Of a stretch of DNA of 64,000 nt, positions 23,889 through 36,098 are shown piece after piece. The stretch spans positions 4,348,885 to 4,412,884 of the forward strand of contig NC_133102.1 of NCBI RefSeq assembly GCF_022965805.1, in the 5' to 3' direction. Both the position numbers and the translations under genes were made by a program. This DNA is from Primulina eburnea. Its lineage: Eukaryota > Streptophyta > Magnoliopsida > Lamiales > Gesneriaceae. Position 1 is the stretch's first letter, and every line of letters begins with the position of its first letter. Below the pieces are notes generated by a model. It had not been told where the DNA came from. It did not search any database and saw nothing but the letters and a program-made list of their open reading frames with translations.

Positions 23889-24965
23889 ATGGCAGGATCA
23901 GAGCAGCTTAAGCCTGTTGCGGGACTGCTTTTGTTCCTCAACTTCTGCATGTATACAATCGTGTTGGGTATCGGTGGATGGGCTATGAACAGAGCAATCG
24001 ATCACGGTTTCATCATTGGTATGTATACTAAACATTCTTCGAGCGAAACAATGTTTCGTTTTCTCTGTAAATGCAAAACAATATTGAAATAGAAGGTGTC
24101 TAAGTACTGATCAATATATGGTTTTGAGGGGGTGTAACAGGTCCAGGATTTGATTTACCCGCACATTTCTCGCCTATATATTTTCCGATGGGGAATGCTG
24201 CCACCGGTTTCTTTGTGGTGTTTGCTTTGATAGCAGGCGTGGTTGGAGTTGCTTCGGCTATATCTGGATTAAGCCATCTACGACACTGGGATGCCGATAG
24301 CTTGCCTGCTGCTGTGTCTGCTGCCAGCATTGCCTGGACTCTGACACTCCTAGCCATGGGGTACGGTAACATACATGTATTTTTTAGTTTCATTAGACAA
24401 CTAACAGAAATGTTTTGTACTTTTTTATCTGGTCAGGTTTGCATGCAAGGAGATTGAACTACATATTCGAAATGCCCGTCTGGTGAGTATTCGTAGTTTC
24501 AAAATATTTGATTTTCGGGAATATCATATTGTTGGTTCGGTATCATTATTAGAATTTGCATTTTGAGTCTTATATTTTTAAAATCTGTCATTTAAATTGT
24601 ATGTTTTTTTAAAAAAAATTATTATAAGAAAGATGAACTGGGGTAAAAAAATAAAGACCAAAAAAGCTAACTAGTTACATGACTTAATGTCACAATTCAT
24701 CGTAACAAGATCAAAAATATAAAAAAGAAACACATGTCCCGTGACTAAAAATACAAGTTCTTTGTTAACATACAAAAATAAAATTACAGAATTAAAAAAT
24801 GTAATTTTCCCTGGATTTTCTGATTACTGTAAGAAACATAATGAAATCATTAATGGTTTTGTTTCACAGAGAACAATGGAGGCTTTCCTGATAATCCTGT
24901 CAGCTACTCAACTCTTTTACATAGCTGCTATCCATGGCAGTTCTTCAAGGAAATCGCGAGTTTAA
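23889..24965 (+). CDS. AWPM-19-like (PM19) plasma-membrane protein, four exons
   Basis: Exons 23889-24018, 24141-24360, 24437-24482 and 24870-24965 join in phase to 163 residues and TAA. The protein has four hydrophobic segments: LLLFLNFCMYTIVLGIGGW (about residues 13-31), GNAATGFFVVFALIAGVVGV in the second exon, a segment with AASIAWTLTLLAMG, and FLIILSATQLFYIAA near the C-terminus. A short basic tail SSSRKSRV follows. This topology, the length and the motif GGWAMNRAIDHGFIIGPG are those of the AWPM-19 family, whose members accumulate in the plasma membrane with ABA, cold and seed desiccation, and one of which is reported as an ABA influx carrier in rice. I saw no ACGTG ABA element in the short upstream region, so regulation is open. 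Confidence 0.88.
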
Positions 24966-25832
24966 TTAAAGTAATGGAGTTTACTTTCCGCGTCGCCAAA
25001 GGGCCGATTGACATTTACATAGATGCTTATAAGCATCGAACTAATGGAGCACTCTGTGATCATGTAAAACGTGTGATTATTTGTGTATTTGATTGTTTCT
25101 TAATTTCTTGAACCGGCCTGAAGGTTTATATCTCCCTTCATTAATTTGTGTTTTGCTTATTCAAAATATTGTAAGTTTTGTCATTTTTTCCATCTTTTGC
25201 AAAACTTATTTAGGGCATTAATTCCATTGAGAAAAAAATAAATGTCATTTACTCGGTCGGTCTCAGAATATATGAAAATAAATATGAGTGGAAAATTAGC
25301 TTTAGCCCTAAATACTATTATAATAAATTGCAATAAAATTATGACCATCACCTCTAGTACTCTAGTTAAAACAAGTCATAGAATAATCAAATCATTTCAA
25401 TTATCTTTTCAACTTTGACACATACATATATATATATAATAACAAGATTTTCTAATTAATCAATCATTAATTTCATAAATTTAAAGTATATAGTACTGTT
25501 CTACTATATTTTTTTAGGCATTCCTTGACAATTTAACAAATTCATTTATGTTGTTATTTTTTAAATAAAATAAATAGGTTTTGTTTTACTATTTTCACCT
25601 GATTTTATGTTTGAAAATTGAATTCATTATTTTTTTTGGTTTTTAATTGTTTTTTTTTTTAAAAAAAAAAAAACCTCCACCCTCATGTATATATAATTAA
25701 GAAAACCAATTTTCGTCGAACATTTAAAAATAAAAAGGGTAATTTAATCCAATAATAACATTCATATTTCAACGTATTTATTACATATAGCTGTGTAGTT
25801 ATATATTAATTATATGATTATCATACGTACGT

Positions 25833-25882
<50 letters not shown>

Positions 25883-26230
25883 CATACACACAGACACACA
25901 CTCATTGCGTGGTAATATTTTTAAAAAATAATAAAATATTACATATATACACGAGAGTCAAACTAGGGAATTAATTCTAAATAGTAAATCCCATGCATTT
26001 TTTGCATAAGTAAATAAGTACATATTAATAACTTCTAGAAGCCATCCTTCATTTAGAAGTAATCCTATAAATCCGGCAAATCTGTTCAATATACTACAGA
26101 AAATTTGGAGCTGATTCTTGCGCTTCAAGAAGTAGAATGTCTATTTCAAGAGTTTCTAGAAGGGGTTAATTCTTGATTCAATGAATATCTAAACGCAACA
26201 AATTCGGGAAACTTAATTGGTTAATGTGTA
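24966..26230. repeat. Intergenic with TA microsatellite
   Basis: AT-rich spacer. Between about 25840 and 25893 there is a (TA)n tract interrupted by TACA, and a T/A homopolymer hairpin sits near 25648-25671. No gene is seen. Confidence 0.6.
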
Positions 26231-26245
26231 TATATTATATAAAGG
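26231..26245 (+). promoter_or_regulatory. TATA box of the ABCB gene
   Basis: TATTATATAAAGG lies about 155-165 bases before the ATG at 26397 and is the only good TATA motif in the region. Confidence 0.5.
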
Positions 26246-26396
26246 AACGTATACGGTTCAAGAATCATGAATTCGAGTTTCTGAAAACTCTTCATTATTT
26301 TCACCCGACGAGAAAAGTGCCGCTGTATTCTTGAAATCAATTCAAGAACCGTTGTATCGGAAACTTGAGGACGATATATTGAAGACTACACAAAAA

Positions 26397-29300
26397 ATGG
26401 CGGAAGATGAAGGCCAGCCATTGAAGCATTCTTCAGAGAAGAAAGGAGACCAGAAAGTTTCGTTCTTTAAACTTTTTTCTTTTGCAGATAGGTTCGATGT
26501 GGCCCTCATCGTTGTTGGGACAATCTCCGCGATGGCCAATGGGATGACACAGCCACTCATGACTCTTATTTTTGGCCAGTTGATTAATTCTTTTGGCGGG
26601 GCCAAGCAATCAGATGTTGTGCATGAAGTGTCGCAGGTGATTTTGCCTTTTATTTTCGCATTTCTTCGCTTGAAATCTGGGTTTCTTTGTTTGGATTTCG
26701 TGATTTTCTGCATTCTATATTGGTTGAATTTATTGTTGCATGAATTCGTAGGGTTTCAGAGCACTGGACTTGGAATCCTGTTTTATGGAGATAATATGAA
26801 AATGTGATTTAATTCGGTACTTTGCACGACTCGCAGATAACTTTAGTGAGAAACAGTTGTGGTATGTGTTGTTGGATATCAAATTTCTTGTAGTGTTCGC
26901 ACTAACCCACCAAAGATTTTTTTCGATGACATGGGAGGCTATAACTGTCGAAGGATTTGAAATAAGTTATTGAATGCTGCTTGAATTATAATGAAATGGG
27001 AGGCTATAACTGCTGGTTAAAGGATTTGAACAAGTTTTTGAAGGCTGCTCGAACATTAAATTATTTGGATCAGTTGTGCAAATGATCAGAAGATGCAGAG
27101 CTAATATATGTGTTGCGAACCGATCAAATCGTGATCATAAGTTTCTTCTATATCATCTTAAGAGAGACTGTTTTTGTCTACGAATACAAATTAAATTATA
27201 ATAACATAAAATCTTGATCCCTGAATATGAAATCCGGATATTATTATGAAAAAGCTTTGGATATTTTGACTGTTAATGACTGACTTGCCTTGTATACTCT
27301 ACCCTTTTTTTTAACCACTTTGAATGCAATTCAAGGTTATTTAAAATTGACTGATATCAAACATACTCAGTATCCCTTTATTGTTAATGTTTTAAAGTAA
27401 ACTCATCTGCACTCTGTATATAACAGGTATCCCTCAAATATGTGTACTTGGGAATTGGCGCCGGATGTGCTTCACTTCTTCGTAAGTGGATACTGTGTCA
27501 TTTTCTATGGCACATATATTATATAGTCATTGATTTGTCAATGAATGCTCGAATCTTTGCGATGTTCCTTAGAGCAGAGAGCTTTATCAACGCCAGTCAG
27601 TTGCTTTTGCAGCATATAATATCCAGTGAAACTCTATTATGGATTACAATAAATTTGCACAGATGTGCTAAAAGCAGAATGACACGATTTCCTTTTGCAG
27701 AAATGGTATGTTGGATGGTGACTGGAGAAAGACAAGCTACTCGAATACGAGGGTTGTACTTGAAAACCATTCTAAGGCAAGATATTGAGTTCTTTGATAC
27801 TCAAACAACAACAGGAGAGGTCATCGGGAGAATGTCTGGGGACACTATTCTTATCCAAGAAGCTATGGGTGAAAAAGTAAGTTTTTAAGCAATAATATGT
27901 GAATGAATTGCACAGTCAAGTTTGGTAATTCCAATAAAAAAAATGTTATGTAACATTACTAGTAAGTGATTTTCACAGGTCGGGAAATTTATCCAATTTA
28001 TGTCAACATTCTTCGGTGGCTTTATCATTGCTTTTTGCAAAGGATGGCGCCTAGCCGTGGTGTTAGTTTCTTGCATTCCTGCTCTTGTCATAGCTGGAGG
28101 AATCTCAGCAATTATCATGTCAAAGATGTCGAGTCGTGGGCAAATTGCATATGCGAAAGCTGGAAATGTAGTGGAACAGACAGTCGGAGCAATTAGAACG
28201 GTAAAATTCAATGACCAATTTGCAGAAGGCCATATTACATTAAAGTACAGTACCTTTATATATGAGGAATCTGCTCGATTGTATCCATAGGTTGCATCAT
28301 ACACGGGAGAGAAACAGGCGATATACAATTACGAGAGCAAACTGCAGATTGCTTATGCATCAACTGTCAAACAAGGGATGGCTTCAGGATTTGGAATTGG
28401 TACTGTGATGTTGGTTGTTTTCGGAACTTATGGACTTGCTGTATGGTATGGTGCCAAATTAATCGTAGAAAAAGGTTATAATGGAGGGAATGTCATCAAC
28501 GTTATTATGTCGATAATGACCGGGGGGATGTAAGTGTCGTCATTTTTATGCGATGAAGAAAGATTTCACTTATTTTTTGCTCTTCAATCTTATAATGGTC
28601 TTGATCAGGTCACTTGGCCAGACTTCTCCATGTCTAAATGCATTTGCAGCAGGTCAAGCTGCAGCATACAAGATGTTCGAGACTATTGAACGAACACCAA
28701 AGATCAATGCATCTGATGCCGGTGGAACTGTACTAGAAGCCATACGAGGTGAAATAGAACTGAAGGATGTGCACTTCAGATATCCAGCGAGGCCAGAAGT
28801 CCAAATTTTTGCGGGTTTTTCACTTCATGTTCTTAGTGGTAAAACTGCAGCTCTGGTTGGGCAAAGTGGGAGTGGAAAGTCCACAGTGATCAGCTTACTC
28901 GAGAGATTTTATGATCCGAATGCTGGAGAAATCCTGATTGATGGGGTGAATTTAAAGAACCTGAGACTCCAATGGATAAGAGGAAAAATAGGTCTTGTAA
29001 GTCAAGAGCCTATATTATTTGCTACCACTATGAGGGAAAACATATTATACGGCAAAGAAGATGCTACTGATGAGGAAATTAGGAAGGCTATTGAGCTTGC
29101 CAATGCTGCTAAATTCATTGACATGCTGCCCCAGGTATAGTAAATTATTTACTCGTTCTAATGTTTACATTGTTATATTTGAAGATTTTGTAATAGAAAA
29201 TTATGGTTGCAGAGTCTTGACACAATGGTGGGTGAACATGGTACTCAGCTTTCCGGTGGTCAGAAGCAAAGAATCGCGATTGCTCGGGCCATCTTGAAAG

Positions 29301-32152
29301 ATCCGAAAATACTGCTTCTTGACGAAGCAACGAGTGCTCTAGACGCAGAGTCGGAATTTATTGTTCAAGAAGCACTTGAAAATGTTATGTTGAATAGAAC
29401 AACAGTGGTTGTTGCACATCGCTTGACAACTATCAGAAATGCAGACCTTATCGCAGTGGTGCATGCTGGGAAATTAGTAGAACAAGGTACATGATTATAA
29501 ACAACTTAATTTATTAGTACGATTTTTTATTTATCATGTGTTTTTATGAAAAATTTAATTCCAGGTACTCATGCTGAATTGATTAGTAATCCCGAGGGAG
29601 CATACACACAGCTTGTTCGCATGCAAGAAGGAGCTAAACAGGCTGGATTTTCAAGGGGACCCAACTTTCAGAAAGCAGACGCTGCTGCTGAAATGGATCA
29701 AAGCTTGAGAAAGTCTTCGAGTCAGAGAATTTCAATGAAGAGATCTACAAGCAATGGTTCTGCCAGGCATTCATTCACTATCACCTACGGTGTTCCTGGC
29801 TTTTCTGACATCCAAGAAGCTGAAGTAAGTGATTGCATTGATGAAAACAATGCGGAAACTTTGAAGAAACGTAAGAGAGTTTCTATTAGACGGCTTGCCT
29901 ACCTAAATAAGCCAGAGTTGTTGTATTTGCTACTTGGATCCATCGGTGCAGGGGCCCACGGTGTAGTTCTCCCAATTTTTGGCCTGCTGCTCTCGTCAGC
30001 CATTAAAATTTTCTTTGAACCTCCACATCGACTGAGGAGTGACTCAAAATTTTGGGGACTCATGTTTGCTGTCTTAGGCACATGTACATTGGTTGCCTTA
30101 CCAGTTCAGAACTACTTTTTTGGAATTGCTGGTGGTAAATTGATTCAAAGAATACGTTCTTTGTCATTCAAGAAGATAGTGCACCAAGAAATTAGCTGGT
30201 TTGATGATCCCGCCAACTCAAGGTCAGTCTTATTCTTTCTTTCTTTTTTTAATTATTTGAGGAAACATTAACATTTGTGTGGCTTGTTTCTGTAACGAAT
30301 GATATTTATCCTTCATGTTTTGTGTGGCAATTTTTAATCTTCTATTTTTGGTGGCATGTTGATTGGGTTGTTCTCTACTTCTATATATTTAAGTTTCACG
30401 GCTATCATCAGCTATACTTTTGGTGTACGACATCCATTGGGTTCTATAATTTTAATGAAATACTTAAGATGGGTGGTTTTCTGAATACAGCGGTGCGGTT
30501 GGGGCAAGGCTATCTACTGATGCCTCGACTGTAAGAAGTCTGGTAGGAGATGCTTTAGCTCTGATAGTACAAAATATAGCAACTGTAATCGCCGGTCTTG
30601 TTATTGCCTTTACGGCAAACTGGCTCTTGGCAATCATAATACTTCTCGTGCTGCCGTTTGTTGGTCTCCAAGGATTTTTACAGATGAAGTTCTACAAAGG
30701 CTTTAGTGCCGATGCCAAGGTTTCTTTGAAACCGTTGTTCGTTAAAACAAAATTACTATTGTTGCAAAAGATGTGATATATGTATAATGCAGGTGATGTA
30801 TGAAGAAGCTAGCCAAGTAGCAAATGACGCAGTCAGTGGCATCAGAACCGTGGCATCATTTGGTGCTGAAGACAAGGTAATGAAAATGTACGAGCAGAAA
30901 TGTGAGGCTCCTTTGAAGCAAGGAGTCAGGCTCGGTATTGTTAGTGGAGCAAGTTTTGGTGTCGGCTCTTTGGCACTATATTGCGCAAATGCCTTTTGTT
31001 TCTATATTGGCGCGGTTCTTGTGAAACATGATGAAGCAACATTTGGTGAAGTATTCAAGGTAATTTAAGATTCTTTTGCTCGTGGTTTACTTGTTTGGAC
31101 CGATTCTTAGTTATTTCATGCCGTTAATTTGGTCGAAATAATTATATTTTCAGGTATTCTTTGCACTTACAATGTCAGCCATAGGAGTTTCTCAAGCAAG
31201 TGCAACAGCTCCAGATGTTAACAAAGTTAAAGACTCTGCTGCCTCCATATTTCAGATACTTGACAGCCAACCTAAGATTGACTCAGGCAGTGACGAAGGC
31301 ACGACACTGCCCAGTACGCGGGGTGATATTGAGTTACAACATGTAAGTTTCAGGTATCCAACACGACCTGACATCCAAATCTTCAAGGATTTGTGCCTAA
31401 GTATCCCTTCTGGTGAGGTAAAGCTCCACCATTCTTCCCATATCTTCTTCTATTATCACTTGAACAACTTAAAAATGGTCTTTTTCGATTGCTTTTCAGA
31501 CGGTTGCTCTTGTTGGAGAAAGTGGAAGTGGTAAATCAACAGTTATTAGCCTAATAGAAAGATTTTACGACCCTGATTCTGGGGAAATATTCCTGGACGG
31601 AGTAGATATTCGAAGATTCAAACTCAAGTGGCTGAGGCAACAAATGGGATTGGTGAGCCAAGAACCTGTTCTTTTTAACGACACGATCCGCGCCAACATT
31701 GCCTATGGAAAACAAAGTGAAGTAACAGAAGAAGAGATCATTCAAGCAACAAAATCCGCCAATGCCCACAACTTCATATCCGGATTACCTCAAGGTTACG
31801 AAACCAACGTTGGGGAACGAGGAGTCCAGTTATCGGGGGACAAAAACAAAGAATCGCCATTGCAAGAGCAATCTTGAAGGACCCAAAAATTCTTCTACTT
31901 GATGAGGCAACAAGTGCACTAGACACCGAGTCGGAACGAATAGTACAAGATGCACTAGACAAAGTGATGGTCAACAGAACCACCATCGTTGTTGCACACC
32001 GTCTCTCGACCATAATAGGCGCCGATACTATTGCCGTTGTGAAGAATGGGGTCATTGCTGAAAAGGGTAGGCATGATACATTGATGAAGATTCAAGATGG
32101 CATTTACGCGTCGTTGATTGCTCTTCACACAAGTTCACAAGATGTAGTGTAG
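26397..32152 (+). CDS. ABC transporter B family (MDR/P-glycoprotein type), frameshifted near 3' end
   Basis: Exons: 26397-26636, 27427-27481, 27701-27876, 27979-28200, 28291-28529, 28609-29134, 29213-29486, 29565-30222, 30491-30719, 30793-31059, 31154-31417 and 31500-32152. All have GT-AG borders. Their sum is one base short of 1268 codons. Full-length layout is TMD1-NBD1-linker-TMD2-NBD2. NBD1 has Walker [10 protein letters not shown] (about residue 394), LSGGQKQR (about 498) and [14 protein letters not shown]2 has Walker [10 protein letters not shown] (about 1055). At 31835-31839 the G run of the NBD2 signature has five G where frame needs six. The frame therefore leaves the family pattern at LSG and stops at 31875-31877, losing Walker B and the H-loop. 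Their codons persist intact in the next frame to TAG at 32150. It resembles the ABCB4/ABCB11 group, some of which move auxin; substrate unknown here. In-frame ATG at 26397 follows a stop-free but ATG-less leader. Confidence 0.85.
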
Positions 32153-32583
32153 GAAATATAGGAGTGTGAGGTTCTGTTCAAGGAAATAACTTCATCATTC
32201 CTGTCAGGAGGCTGGACTTTTGAAAAAAAAAAAAAAATTAATTTTGATTCGGTATCCAATATTTTTTAGGTTAATTATTTTGGTGGAGGAGAATTCAGAC
32301 TAGCTCGGGGATTGACAATGTATATTGACGTCGCCTGAAAAAGTTGGGTAGATGTGGAAACTTCCTCAGGCAGAGTTTCCTCTATCTGATGTGGCCGAGG
32401 ACCCAAGCTGATCTCCTGCACACTCAATCAAAACATGTTAGGCCGTTCAGCTTCCTCTCTAATCAATGTTAATTAATAGAAAGAAAATTTTCCCCTAATC
32501 TCTAAGTTTTTTTTAATATATAATCTCTATGTATTCTTGATTTTATTATTACATTCGGGGGTCCATTGATCAATAAAATGGCA
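32153..32583. other. 3' flank of the ABCB gene
   Basis: Contains the likely 3' untranslated region and an A-rich tract near 32224. No other feature is supported. Confidence 0.4.
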
Positions 32584-32757
32584 AAAACTTGTGTGAGACG
32601 GTCTAACGAGTTGTATTTGTGAGACAGATCTTTTATTGGGTCATTCATGAAAAAGTATTATTTTTTATGCTAAGAATATTACTTTTTATTGTGAATATGG
32701 GTAGGGTTGATCCGTCTCACAGATCAAGATCCGTGAGACGGTCTCATATGAGAGTCA
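32584..32757 (+). mobile_element. GTGAGAC-palindrome MITE, copy b
   Basis: Starts CAAAAACTTGTGTGAGACGGTCT, has the core AAAAAGTATTATTTTTTATGCTAAGAATATTACTTTTTATTGTGAATATGGGTAGGGTTGA split over its middle, and ends CCGTGAGACGGTCTCATATGAGAGTCACTC. Confidence 0.8.
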
Positions 32758-32829
32758 CTCCAATAAAATATTATATATAGTCATGATAGGGTAACTAATT
32801 TACTTTCATAATAAAATCTTTCATAATAT

Positions 32830-32996
32830 AGAGACGATCGCACAAATCTTTATCTGTGACGGATCAACCATATCGATATTCACAATAAAAAGTAATACTC
32901 TTAGTATAAAAAGTAATAATTTTTCGTGGATGACCTAAATAAGATAAATGTCTCACAAATACGACCCTTGAGACATTCTCACACAAGTTTTTGTCA
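32830..32996 (-). mobile_element. GTGAGAC-palindrome MITE, copy c
   Basis: Inverted copy: GAGACGATCGCAC at the left, ATATTCACAATAAAAAGTAATACTC in the core, TCTCACACAAGTTTTTGTC at the right end. Confidence 0.78.
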
Positions 32997-34159
32997 AATA
33001 ACTATAAGAAATGAATGTAATTAAGCAAGTTAAATAGAACATTTTTATTTTTTGTAATTTATTAGTCCTTGATACCTCGCATGTTTTCTAACTAGTGAAT
33101 TTTTATTTTCTTATACTGCTTATTTTATTAGTATTAGATCGAAGAGGTCTAACAAAAAAATACTCAAAGAAAAAATTCTTAATATGTGAAAATTAACTTA
33201 TGGAAAAAAGGTTGAAAATCTAATTCATAACAAATTTAGATTGTTTTTGGAATTACAGAATTGAAATAATGGATTTTAAATTTAGTCGATATCAAGTTAA
33301 ACCATTTCAATTTTAATCGTAATGGATTTTAAATACATGTAAGATTGGTGTTATCTGAAACGAATTCTTTGTGTTTGAGTTGATGGATTTAAAATGATAA
33401 ATTTTAAATATATGATTTCAAATCAGTTGACATTTTTTGAAGAGCTAAATCACAGTGAATTTTAAATCCACTCTTTATCAAGCTAATCATTTTTAACAAT
33501 AGCTTTGTCGTATTAAAAAATACATATATCCAACCTCTCTTACTACTATTAGATTATATAAATAACGGTTGAGTCTATGTTATATCGAAAATAGATTATT
33601 CGATTGTTTTGTATAAGATGATTGGCTGATCATTTCACTTGAAAACAAAAAAATATGGAATTTATCAAATTTTTTTTTTCTTGCAGTGAAATGATGAGCG
33701 TTCATCGATAGTAGAACTCTCGGATTAACACTGAATCACATATAAATCACAGGCGTTGTCTTCAAAATATAATGACACCAATTTAGACTAAATATAATGG
33801 CATCGGTGATAAAATTGGGGGAAAAAAAATTTAACTTCCACTTTAGACTCTCCCCTATTAGCTTATAAATTCCACTTTATAATTGAGAATTTATTTTTTA
33901 AAAACATTTAACCATTTATGTGAGAAATCTTGTAGTAGACAGGACATACAGTAAAATTCCGAACCATCCAGAGAAAATATTTAAATTAGTCTAATAAGTA
34001 GGTCTGTTTTTTTTTATTTATTTAAATAATAGTCAAAGTTTGATCTTTTGCAGTAATTTTACCTTTTTCTTCTAGTTTTTAGTCATGTTTTTATCTTAGA
34101 TCTAAGATAACACTAAAAATTACGGACATGAAACTGGAAATTAATGAAGAGCTCATCTC
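32997..34159. other. Intergenic, AT-rich
   Basis: AT-rich; 33240-33480 has several spaced copies of ATGGATTTTAAAT and its complement-like variants, possibly a degraded MITE. No gene is seen. Confidence 0.35.
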
Positions 34160-34329
34160 ATGTGAGACCGTCTCACAGATCATAATCTGTGAGACGAGTA
34201 ACCTCTATCCATATTCACAATAAAAAGTAATATTCTTAACATAAAAAGTAATATTTTTTCATGGGTGACTCAAATAAGAGATTTGTCTCATAAATACGAC
34301 CCGTGAGACCGTCTCACACAAGTTTTTGC
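34160..34329 (-). mobile_element. GTGAGAC-palindrome MITE, copy d
   Basis: Inverted copy with near-consensus ends: GTGAGACCGTCTCACAGATC at the left and GTGAGACCGTCTCACACAAGTTTTTGCC at the right, around the ATTCACAATAAAAAGTAATATTCTTA core. Confidence 0.82.
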
Positions 34330-34420
34330 CATGAATGAAATTATCCTATGTCAAATCCGCTTTCCCATAAAATATGACTAAAAGAAATGATGGAACTAGC
34401 TTAAATTTTTCAAACAGTTT

Positions 34421-34430
34421 CTATAAATAG
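34421..34430 (+). promoter_or_regulatory. TATA box of the GDSL-lipase first exon
   Basis: CTATAAATAG lies about 57-66 bases upstream of the ATG at 34487, a good plant TATA match. It shows that the promoter survived although the gene body did not. Confidence 0.6.
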
Positions 34431-34486
34431 CTATCTAGTTCTCTCAACCATACCTCCATCTCCAACTCATTTTCTATATATCTTCA

Positions 34487-34774
34487 ATGGCTCATATTAT
34501 TGCTAATCCGAAATGGATTGTGATTTTTGTAATAAGCTTTTTCATGAAATCCCAAGTATACACTCATGGCCAACAGCAAGTCGTCCCATGTCTATTCCTC
34601 TTCGGAGCTTCATTAACTGACAATGGAAATAATAATATGCTCAGAACATTGCTCAAGTCAAATTATCCACCCTACGGGATTGATTACCCCACTGGTCCGA
34701 CTGGAAGATTTAGCAACGGGGAAAATATCCAACTATTGTTAATACATTTTAAACTTGTGTATAAATTTGAATAA
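34487..34774 (+). pseudogene. GDSL esterase/lipase, first-exon fragment
   Basis: The frame gives a signal peptide (hydrophobic [18 protein letters not shown]), then block [15 protein letters not shown] and [22 protein letters not shown], which is the hallmark start of plant GDSL lipases. These secreted serine hydrolases use the block I serine. Here the GDSL aspartate is Ala (GASL) while the serine is kept. After FSNG the frame runs on into sequence with no family resemblance and stops at 34772-34774. Blocks II, III and V, with the other catalytic residues, are not found downstream. It is a truncated copy. Confidence 0.75.
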
Positions 34775-34800
34775 TACATTTTAGAATGGAGTAATGGATC

Positions 34801-34979
34801 TCTTCTTGATATTAAGTATCTGAATTTGATGCTCACAGACAACTATTGTTAATTGAATGTCTTGCAATTAATACGTTCTTCTTGATATTAAGTATCTGAA
34901 TTTGATGCTCACAGACAATTATTGTTAATTGAATGTCTTGCAATTAATACGTTCTTCTTATGTCTTGCAATTAATACGT
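34801..34979. repeat. Tandem repeat, period 76 bases
   Basis: The unit beginning TCTTCTTGATATTAAGTATC is present at 34801 and again at 34877, nearly identical. A third, partial piece (TGTCTTGCAATTAATACGTG) follows at about 34961. It directly follows the broken GDSL exon. Confidence 0.85.
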
Positions 34980-36098
34980 GCGTGCATATATACACATATA
35001 ATAGTTTTTATAATATAAGAAACATATTTTTATCATTTAATTTCCTTTTGACATTTAGAAAAGCTGCACTCGATCGATAATTTTATTTTTGATCTTAAAA
35101 TTTTAAAAAAAAAGTTTCTGAGTTTATTAACTTGTCCAATTTTTTGTTTTGGTCAACTAAATTTTCAAAATTTTTGGTTTTGATATAATAAATTTTAATG
35201 TTTTTGATTTACTATGTTTTCAAATTTTGATTTTGATGCACCGACTTTCATTTTTTTGGATTTCAGTCATATTCTATCAGAATGCTGAAATGACACAGGA
35301 AAATGATGATGCAACATCGAAAAATACTGATATTATATCAAAAATTGCTTACTTGTCATATGTCACGCCGAAAATTAGACCAAAATGACCGAATCAAATT
35401 AACGAAAGTTAGTGGATAAAAATTATTTATCTATATTTTACATGTTAATTTTTGGTCTTGTTGTCGGTTAATGTATAGTTTTATATTTGTTTTTTTTTCG
35501 ATTTAAGTCATTTTTCGTTGAAGTACTAATGCGACACCAAAAAATGATTACGTATCACCAGAAAACGGTGGTTCTCATAAATTACAACCATATACAAAGT
35601 ACTTAAATTACCCATAGTGTGTTATATGATCATGACAAAACCTTTATCGAATCGTCGGACACATGACTATCGAGCGCCCCGGCCCCACTTAACTTTCGAT
35701 ATGGGTGCATCCATGAGCCACCGATCGAGTCCGTCGATGCAAGTGGATCAGAGTGCTACTACATCTTTGATTGTCATAAGGCGTGAGAACCACCTATTGA
35801 ATCCATAGATTATCAGAGTAAGAGATTGTACGTGTCTTGATAGACATAAAGATTGTCTGATCCCCACTGCATGGGAAAAAATTATGTTACCACTATGGTC
35901 ACACTTTTCACTATTGTGATTGTATAAATATTGTTTTTTTTAGTTAAATATGGAGGATGAAAAGTGGCTTATAACTCTATTTTCTTTTGATTGAAATCTG
36001 AACTTTGAACATAAAGTAGCTAGGTTCTATTAGTTATCGAATTTTGTTGGATTTAATTTCATTTTGGTCCCACTTGATGTATGGAATTGAATGACTTG
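34980..36098. other. Intergenic, nothing recognised
   Basis: Mostly AT-rich. A GC-richer patch at 35640-35830 has an open frame without family resemblance and may be old retroelement sequence. Confidence 0.4.
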
